NCBI RefSeq assembly: GCF_024178165.1
Contig: NZ_JAMZIE010000002.1
Location: 434,001 to 498,000 of the forward strand
Origin: Halohasta salina
Lineage (GTDB): Archaea > Halobacteriota > Halobacteria > Halobacteriales > Haloferacaceae
Reading direction: 5' to 3'
Length of the DNA: 64,000 bases
A model generated the notes under the pieces. That model saw only the letters and a program-made list of their open reading frames with translations. It was not told the DNA's origin and did not search any database. A program made the translations under genes and the position numbers. Shown here piece by piece: positions 58,757-64,000 of the stretch (positions are counted from its first letter, which is position 1; each line of letters opens with the position of its first letter).

Positions 58757-59503
58757 CTACTTCCGGTTCCGGAAGGCCACAAGCGTCTCGTCGCTGATCC
58801 CGCCACGGGAAAACAGCGTGACGAGGTCCCCCGCCTCGATCCGTGTCTCGCCGTGCGGTGTCAGTACTTTTCCCTCGCGTTCGATGGCGATGACGAGCGT
58901 GTCGTCGTCGAGCAGTCCGCGGCGGCTGGCCCCCGAGAGCGGTCGCCCGACGATCGGCGAATCCTCGCCCGCCGTGACTTCGACGATCTCGGAGCCGCCA
59001 GCCAGACTGGTGAAATCCGACAGCGTCTTGCGTTCCTCCTCGGGTTCGGGGCCGTACGGCGAGTAGGGGTGGACCGATTCGGTCTGGACCAGATCCTCGT
59101 CTTCGATATCGATACCGAGACTGGAGATGGCGCGGGCGATCCGCCGGAGGTCGTCGATCGACTCACCCACCGCCAGCACGTGGAGGTTCCGGCGACCGGT
59201 CATTAGCTCCCGGACGTTGACCACGCCCGGCACCGCGCGGACCTTGCTCGCATACGATTCGCGTTCGTCGACCGGCGCGTTGCAGAGATAGAGGTTCGTC
59301 AGGCGGCCGTCGGCAGCCTCGAAGTCGACCGCGGCGTGGTAGCCGGTGATGACGCCTGCTTCTTCGAGGCGGTCGATCCGGTTGCGGATCGTCGCCGGCG
59401 AGACGTCGACCGCCGCGGCGATCTCGGGGGCCGACGTCCCGCGAGCGTCGGCCATCAACTCGTAGATCACCCGGCGGTCGATCTCGTCGAGCTGCGTGTC
59501 CAT
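58757..59503 (-). CDS. Lrp/AsnC-type regulator with TrkA_C (RCK_C) domain
   Basis: A 248-residue regulator: N-terminal AsnC HTH (LDEIDRRVIYELMADARGTS, then VSPATIRNRIDRLEEAGVIT), a middle RAM-like part (~70-140) and a C-terminal TrkA_C domain (~165-245, IVEVTAGEDSPIVGRPLSGA, then GDLVTLFSRGG). TrkA_C domains bind small ligands such as nucleotides. This architecture is typical of haloarchaeal regulators next to transporters and it may control the two UspA-fused transporters on either side. ATG 59503 is chosen over an upstream frame extension. Confidence 0.88.
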   Translation of the reverse strand: MDTQLDEIDRRVIYELMADARGTSAPEIAAAVDVSPATIRNRIDRLEEAGVITGYHAAVDFEAADGRLTNLYLCNAPVDERESYASKVRAVPGVVNVRELMTGRRNLHVLAVGESIDDLRRIARAISSLGIDIEDEDLVQTESVHPYSPYGPEPEEERKTLSDFTSLAGGSEIVEVTAGEDSPIVGRPLSGASRRGLLDDDTLVIAIEREGKVLTPHGETRIEAGDLVTLFSRGGISDETLVAFRNRK

Positions 59504-59545
59504 ACCCCGGCCACACAGCCGACTCATAAGACGGTTGTCCTCCGG

Positions 59546-61402
59546 CTACGACTCGAGTTCCGGCTCCAGCTCCGACTCCGACTGTTCGCGTCGACCTTTC
59601 CCGAACAACCGCTTGAGCAGCGAGCGCGAGGAGGGTCGTTCGGCCAACAGGACCGAACACTCGACGTCGTTGACGACATCCAGATGGAGCGAGTCGGTCG
59701 CCAGCCGGGAGAGCAGTCCCTTCTCGGTGGCGCCGATCGCGATCAGCGTCGCGTCCCGGGCCTCGCGTTCGATAGCGGCCTCGACATCGCCGGAGTCGTC
59801 GACGATGAACGCCGCGTCTTCGAGGCCGTGTTCTGCGGCCCACGTTTCGAGGAAGGCTTCGCCCGCCTCGCGCTGGGCGGGACTGTCGACGACGTGGAGC
59901 AGCGTGACCGCCGCACCGGTCGTTGCCTGCAAGGCCGCCGCGACCTCGGCGCTGAGTCCCGAGTCCGGACCCCCGGCAGTCGGAATCAGGATGCGCGAGG
60001 TGTCGAGCCCGCGGTCGTTGATGATGGCGAAATCACACGGGAGCTGGTTCGTAACCTCGTCGAGGGGGCGCTCGGCGCGGGCGGCGTTCCAGAGTTGGTC
60101 TTCGCCCCACTCCATGACGACCAGTTCCGGGCGAGTGCGGCGAGCCATGTTGAACACCTCCTCAAAGGAGTGGTGGCTCGCCAGCGACGATACCTTGACA
60201 TCGGTGTTGTACTGCTCGCCGAGCCCGTAGATGTCCGCCATCCGCCTGTCGGATTCGGCCTCGATCCGCTCGATGTTGCCGCCGCTGACCAGCGACATCT
60301 TCGCGGGTGCCTGAACGATGTGGACGACGTGGACGGTGGCGTTCTCGCGGTGGCTGGCGATCCGACAGGCGAGTTCGACGATCGGCACATCCGTCCGGGG
60401 GTTCGTGATCGGCACCATGATCCGGTAGCGGTCCTCGCCGACGATGGCGGCCTCGGCGGCATCCAGGATCGGGACGTAGGATCGGCCAGCGAACCGACCG
60501 AACGTCCACTCGGGGATCGTGAGCCGGCGGTTGAGCCCCTCGAAGCGGGCGGATTCCAGCCGCTCTTCGCTCGTCTGGAAGTAGTTAACCACCGTCACCA
60601 ACCCCACCCCGCCGATGGTGTTGCCGAGGAGGACCGGCAGGACGAAGCTCGTCATCCCGACGACGAGCGAGTAGTCGGTCTCCAAGACGAGATAGATGAC
60701 CTCGGTAAACGACACCACGACGTGGAACAGGTTCCCGTTCGGGATCGCCAGAAAGGCGAGATAGACGGCCAAGAGCCGCGTGACGGTGTCGCCCGCCGCG
60801 AAGCCGACCCAGACGACGCCGGCGACGATGAGCCCGGCGAACACGGCCTTGAAAAACAGCGACCACCACTCGGTGTACAGGGCGCCTTTCTCGGCGATCT
60901 CGATGGCCTTCAGTTGGCTTTCGGGTTCGAAGATCCCGCCGTAGACCAACGAAATCGCGCCCATCGCCCCACCGATGAAGTTCCCCGCCAGAACGATCCC
61001 CCAGTGGCGAAACAGCGTCGGAATACTCGCCAGCCGTTCGAGGGTCAACGCGACCGGCGGCAGCGTGTTTTCGGTGTACAGCTGGTAGCCGCCGATGATG
61101 ATGTAAATGAACCCAAGCGGGTAGAGTAGCGTGCCGACGACTGCGTTGTCGGCGGCCGCGGACATCGAGACATAGAGGAGAAAGGTGATGGTGATGGCAA
61201 AGCCGGCGGCGACCGCGCTGAAAAACAGCTCGCGGCTGCCGGAGGTGATTTCTTCGTCGGCGGCCGCCACGACCCGTTGAAACACTTCGTCCGCCGAAAA
61301 CCGATCGCGGAGGACCTCACCGACAGCGGGTGCGCCGCTCCTGGACCGCTCGACGGCGTCCCGCACCGAGTCTTCCTGCTCGTTGCCGTTCGATTCGCTC
61401 AT
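59546..61402 (-). CDS. Formate/nitrite-type channel (FNT) fused to two UspA domains
   Basis: A 618-residue fusion. Residues ~50-310 are a six-helix FNT channel (ELFFSAVAAGFAITITFLLY, then HWGIVLAGNFIGGAMGAISL and FLAIPNGNLFHVVVSFTEVI); residues ~340-610 are two UspA domains beginning YRIMVPITNPRTDVPIVELA and ILIPTAGGPDSGLSAEVAAA. The UspA pair resembles that of the APC fusion closely, so one probably derives from the other. Substrate could be formate, nitrite, bicarbonate or another small anion. A polar tail at both ends. Confidence 0.88.
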   Translation of the reverse strand: MSESNGNEQEDSVRDAVERSRSGAPAVGEVLRDRFSADEVFQRVVAAADEEITSGSRELFFSAVAAGFAITITFLLYVSMSAAADNAVVGTLLYPLGFIYIIIGGYQLYTENTLPPVALTLERLASIPTLFRHWGIVLAGNFIGGAMGAISLVYGGIFEPESQLKAIEIAEKGALYTEWWSLFFKAVFAGLIVAGVVWVGFAAGDTVTRLLAVYLAFLAIPNGNLFHVVVSFTEVIYLVLETDYSLVVGMTSFVLPVLLGNTIGGVGLVTVVNYFQTSEERLESARFEGLNRRLTIPEWTFGRFAGRSYVPILDAAEAAIVGEDRYRIMVPITNPRTDVPIVELACRIASHRENATVHVVHIVQAPAKMSLVSGGNIERIEAESDRRMADIYGLGEQYNTDVKVSSLASHHSFEEVFNMARRTRPELVVMEWGEDQLWNAARAERPLDEVTNQLPCDFAIINDRGLDTSRILIPTAGGPDSGLSAEVAAALQATTGAAVTLLHVVDSPAQREAGEAFLETWAAEHGLEDAAFIVDDSGDVEAAIEREARDATLIAIGATEKGLLSRLATDSLHLDVVNDVECSVLLAERPSSRSLLKRLFGKGRREQSESELEPELES

Positions 61403-61472
61403 TACGGGTGACGAATCGGCTCCAAACCTAAGGTGTTGGCTTTTCGACTCGGGAGGTCCGGCTGGTGGGGCG

Positions 61473-62120
61473 CTACTGAGGCGCGCCCGCGAGGACCTCG
61501 ACCCCAGCCGAGGCCCCGATCCGCTCGGCCCCCGCATCGAGCATCGCCATCGCCGTCTCGTAGTCGCCGATCCCGCCGCTGGCCTTCACCGGTAGATAGT
61601 CGCTCATCAGTTCGACGTCCGCGACGGTCGCCCCGCTCGGCTCGACGTCCGCGAACCCGGTCGACGTCTTGACCATCGCGGCGTCGGCGTCGACGGCGGC
61701 CTGACAGGCCCGCCGTTTCTCGTCGTCGGTCAACAGTCCGGCCTCGATGATTACTTTGACCGGAACCGGGACCGACGCGACGATCGCTTCGATCTCCTCG
61801 GTGACGGCGTCGGTCTCCCCGGCTTTGAGTCGACCGACGTTGATGACGACGTCGAGTTCGTCGGCACCGGCCTTCCACCCCGAGGCGGCCGCCTCGCGTT
61901 TGATTCGCGTGCTGTCTTGGCCGTGTGGGAAGCCGATCACCGTGGCGAGCGTCAGGGTAGGCGGTGCCTGCTCGGCGGTAGCCGCCACATAACACGGTGG
62001 AATACAGGCGTTCATCCCGTGTTCCGTGGCCTCCGCGACCACGCGGTCGACGTCGGCGGGCGTCGTCTCGGGGCCCAACACCGTGTGATCGATCCGCCCG
62101 GCGAGCTCCTGTCGGTTCAT
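61473..62120 (-). CDS. deoC: Deoxyribose-phosphate aldolase
   Basis: A 215-residue DeoC, cleaving 2-deoxyribose-5-phosphate to glyceraldehyde-3-phosphate and acetaldehyde in deoxynucleoside salvage. Conserved pieces are [18 protein letters not shown] at the N-terminus, [18 protein letters not shown] near residue 90, [20 protein letters not shown] with the active Lys near 125, and [20 protein letters not shown] with the Schiff-base Lys near 155. Confidence 0.93.
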   Translation of the reverse strand: MNRQELAGRIDHTVLGPETTPADVDRVVAEATEHGMNACIPPCYVAATAEQAPPTLTLATVIGFPHGQDSTRIKREAAASGWKAGADELDVVINVGRLKAGETDAVTEEIEAIVASVPVPVKVIIEAGLLTDDEKRRACQAAVDADAAMVKTSTGFADVEPSGATVADVELMSDYLPVKASGGIGDYETAMAMLDAGAERIGASAGVEVLAGAPQ

Positions 62121-62203
62121 GGCTGGTCGACGGAGGGGCGGGATGATAAAGCTCGCTTCGAGCCTTCGGCACAGTTTTGACGCCGAACCGACTGCCTCCG
62201 GGT

Positions 62204-63025
62204 ATGGTCTTGCTCCCCGAAGGGTTCGCGTTGCCGCCGTGGCCCTATTTGCTGGGTTTGCTCGCGGCCGCAGCGGCGGTCGGCGCTGGGCTCTTCCGCC
62301 GACGGCCGCCGGTCACCGCGCGGCACATCGTCGCGTTCGCGCCGTGGATGGCCGTCGGCTCGGCGCTCCACGTCCTCTATGTGGTCGATGGGCTCCCGCC
62401 GGCGCTCGCACCGTTCGGCGGGACGGCCGCAGTGTATCTGACGGTCGCGGTGCTCGCTGGGGCGGTCCTACTGGCTGGGGACGTGAGCCGCACGCGACGG
62501 CAGGTCCCACTCGTGATCGCGGCCACCGGGCTCGTGGTGTTCGTGCCGGTTGTCGGGACGACGCTCGCGGTCGGTGTCGACCGCGGCACGTTGGCGCTGT
62601 GGTGGCCCGCAATCGCGGCGGTCGCTTCGATCGGCCTCACGGGGCTGGCGTGGCTCGCCGTGCGGCGACTCCGCCCGGCAGCAGCGGCGACGACCGGCGG
62701 GGTCGGGCTGCTGGCGGTGTTCGGTCACACCCTCGACGGCCTGTCGACGGCCGTTGGGGTCGACGCCTTGGGGTTCGGCGAGCGGAGCCCCGTCTCGCGG
62801 GCGATCATGGGGGTCGCCGAGGCGTTGCCGACCGCCGAAGCGCTGGGGATCGGTTGGCTGTTCGTTCTGGTCAAACTGGCCGTGGTCGGCGGGGTTGTCG
62901 TGCTGTTCGCCGACTACATCGAGGAGACGCCGACCGAGGGCTACCTGCTGTTGGGATTCATCGCGGCTGTGGGGCTCGGTCCGGGGGTGCACAACCTGCT
63001 GCTGTTCGCCGTCACCGGCGGGTGA
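62204..63025 (+). CDS. DUF63 family membrane protein
   Basis: A 273-residue protein with about eight hydrophobic helices. The segment [20 protein letters not shown] near residues 181-200 and the C-terminal [16 protein letters not shown] are typical of DUF63, an archaeal membrane family of unknown function. ATG 62204 is preferred over an upstream in-frame codon. Divergent from deoC. Confidence 0.8.
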   Translation: MVLLPEGFALPPWPYLLGLLAAAAAVGAGLFRRRPPVTARHIVAFAPWMAVGSALHVLYVVDGLPPALAPFGGTAAVYLTVAVLAGAVLLAGDVSRTRRQVPLVIAATGLVVFVPVVGTTLAVGVDRGTLALWWPAIAAVASIGLTGLAWLAVRRLRPAAAATTGGVGLLAVFGHTLDGLSTAVGVDALGFGERSPVSRAIMGVAEALPTAEALGIGWLFVLVKLAVVGGVVVLFADYIEETPTEGYLLLGFIAAVGLGPGVHNLLLFAVTGG

Positions 63026-63080
63026 CGGCCGTGATCGTCTGACGTGGATTATATACCGGCCGGTCGTGTGAGGGGTGTGT

Positions 63081-63599
63081 ATGGACGGGCTGTTGACGAC
63101 GCTCGGGGCGGCCACCGCGCCGCTGTCGTGGGTCACGGCGGTCGCGCTGGGTGCGCTGGCCGGCCTCGTGGCCGCGATCGTGATGGACTGGCCGATGAGC
63201 CGCCAGCCGGACGGGTTCGTCCCGGCGGCGATCGCCGCGGCGGTCGTCACCCGGCAGTCGGTCGACGACGTGTCGATGCCGGAGCTACTGGTAGTCCACC
63301 ACGTCGCGGGGCTGCTGGCCGGCATCGCCTACGGCGTCGTCGCCCGTGGGCTTGCGGCTGGGCTGCCTGACCTCCTCCGAATCGGCGGTCTCGACCTGCT
63401 GGCCCATCTGTTGTCGGTCGGGCTCGTGGTGGGCTTTATTTACGGCTTCTTCGGCCACCTCGTCCTGCCGCGGGCTGGCGGCCGGAGTTACGAGGAACAG
63501 GCGACGGCGATCCGGGGCCAGTGGCTTCGGTCGGCGCTCGTCTTCGGGGTCACGCTGGCGGTGGTCGTGCCGCTCGTGGCCCCCTCGCTGGCGGGCTAA
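63081..63599 (+). CDS. Four-helix membrane protein, function unknown
   Basis: A 172-residue membrane protein with hydrophobic helices at about residues 8-35, 68-92, 98-127 and 148-170 (LDLLAHLLSVGLVVGFIYGF among them). A motif HHVAGLLAGIAYGVVAR with paired His lies near residue 74. I do not recognise the family. It follows the DUF63 gene by 55 bases in the same direction. Confidence 0.65.
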   Translation: MDGLLTTLGAATAPLSWVTAVALGALAGLVAAIVMDWPMSRQPDGFVPAAIAAAVVTRQSVDDVSMPELLVVHHVAGLLAGIAYGVVARGLAAGLPDLLRIGGLDLLAHLLSVGLVVGFIYGFFGHLVLPRAGGRSYEEQATAIRGQWLRSALVFGVTLAVVVPLVAPSLAG

Positions 63600-64000
63600 T
63601 CAGTCGTTGTCGTCGGTTTTCTCCTCGATCTTCTCTTCGATCTCCTCGGTCTGTTGTTCGAGTTTCTCCTCGACTTTCTCTTCGACCTCGTCGGTCCGCG
63701 GCCGGCGGTCGACCCGCTCGTTGATGTCTTCGAGCTTTTCGATGACCTCCGAGACCTCCTTGCTGACGGTCCGTTCGACCGTCTCTTCGACCGTCTCGTC
63801 TACGGTTTCGCCGACCGTCTTGTCGACCGTCTTCTCGACGGTTTCGCCAACCGTCTTGTCGACCGTCTTTTCGACTGCCTCGTCGACTGTTTTGCCGACC
63901 GTCTCGTCGACCGTCTTCTCGACTGCCTCGTCGACTGTTTTGCCGACCGTCTCGTCGACCGTCTTCTCGACGGTTTCGCCGACGGTCTTTTCGACTGTCT
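63600..64000 (-). CDS. Repeat-rich coiled-coil-like protein, C-terminal part (runs off the right edge)
   Basis: The last ~133 codons of a minus-strand gene whose start lies beyond the window. Its visible N-terminal half is built of about 20 four-residue units T-V-x-x (for example TVDETVGKTVDEAVEK), then a helical Glu/Lys-rich tail VEEKVEEKLEQQTEEIEEKI. Valine at every fourth residue and alternating charge predict a long amphipathic helix or coiled coil. No function can be assigned. The underlying DNA is a near-perfect 12-bp periodic repeat with a 48-bp higher-order unit. Confidence 0.7.
   Translation of the reverse strand, partial: TVEKTVGETVEKTVDETVGKTVDEAVEKTVDETVGKTVDEAVEKTVDKTVGETVEKTVDKTVGETVDETVEETVERTVSKEVSEVIEKLEDINERVDRRPRTDEVEEKVEEKLEQQTEEIEEKIEEKTDDND

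Noticed and set aside
61425-61435. ACCTTAGGT-like palindrome before the FNT fusion gene
   Set aside because: It resembles a compressed iron box but lacks the 4-base spacer of the sites at 50481 and 50515; a single short palindrome is not enough.
1-64000. CRISPR arrays, insertion sequences, rRNA genes, replication origin
   Set aside because: I saw no regularly spaced repeats, transposase-like proteins, rRNA sequence or orc1/cdc6 gene in the window.

Overview
The window is chromosomal DNA of a halophilic archaeon (class Halobacteria), genus not determined. The evidence is high G+C with strong third-position G/C, very acidic proteins, families known mainly or only from haloarchaea (HalOD1, DUF7344-type winged helix, DUF63, DUF354, small zinc fingers), archaeal TATA elements and start codons without Shine-Dalgarno sites. 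All functions are inferred from sequence by eye; no database search was possible. Layout: 1-4.9 kb is housekeeping and small conserved genes (partial aconitase, dUTPase-like protein, tRNA-Lys, ParB/ribbon-helix-helix-like protein). 4.97-6.74 kb is a ferredoxin-type siroheme nitrite/sulfite reductase. 6.8-38.1 kb is a large surface-polysaccharide or glycan island: two glycosyltransferases plus a DUF354 protein, a large multi-spanning membrane protein, a flippase, two Gfo/Idh/MocA dehydrogenases, an aminotransferase, a hexapeptide acyltransferase, an active-looking and a degenerate UDP-sugar dehydrogenase, three deacetylase-like proteins, two FemAB/GNAT proteins, a formyltransferase-like protein, an alkaline-phosphatase-fold enzyme, a sugar epimerase and finally glmS. 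Together they hold each enzyme class needed to build a 2,3-diacetamido-uronic-acid nucleotide sugar and to polymerise, modify and flip a glycan. Small regulators (HalOD1, winged helix, DUF7344, PadR, zinc finger) are interspersed. 39.2-44.3 kb is a surface-domain protein, an MMPL/RND exporter and a convergent regulator. 44.5-50.1 kb holds an EamA transporter and then an AT-richer stretch with a nitric oxide synthase oxygenase and a lone SdhA/FrdA-like flavoprotein, ending in tRNA-Val with two degraded copies of its 3' end. 50.2-55.5 kb has a small protein behind two iron-box-like palindromes, cobalamin adenosyltransferase, thioesterase, universal stress protein, MFS transporter, and a DtxR repressor overlapping a ferritin-like gene. 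55.6-61.4 kb is a stress-protein-linked transport cluster (APC permease fused to UspA domains, free UspA, Lrp-TrkA_C regulator, FNT channel fused to UspA domains). The right end has deoC, a DUF63 membrane protein, another membrane protein and a partial repeat-rich coiled-coil-like protein. The most striking observation is a shared, non-canonical promoter box, ATAACAAA (usually C/T-ATAACAAA-GCC), found 12 times exactly and once as ATAACAAT, only between 7.7 and 36.1 kb and each time in front of a gene of this island. In seven cases a gene start lies 33-42 bases from the first base of the box, mostly 33-35, the spacing of leaderless archaeal transcripts. In five cases where the gene is farther away, a short Arg/Pro-rich leader ORF fills the interval and its stop codon overlaps the start codon of the gene (ATGA, GTGA or TGATG). 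For three of the boxes a GGTAG half-site, twice as a full GGTAG-N7-CTACC dyad, starts exactly 42 bases upstream. This looks like a dedicated core promoter with translationally coupled leader peptides for a glycan regulon, and I know of no description of it.
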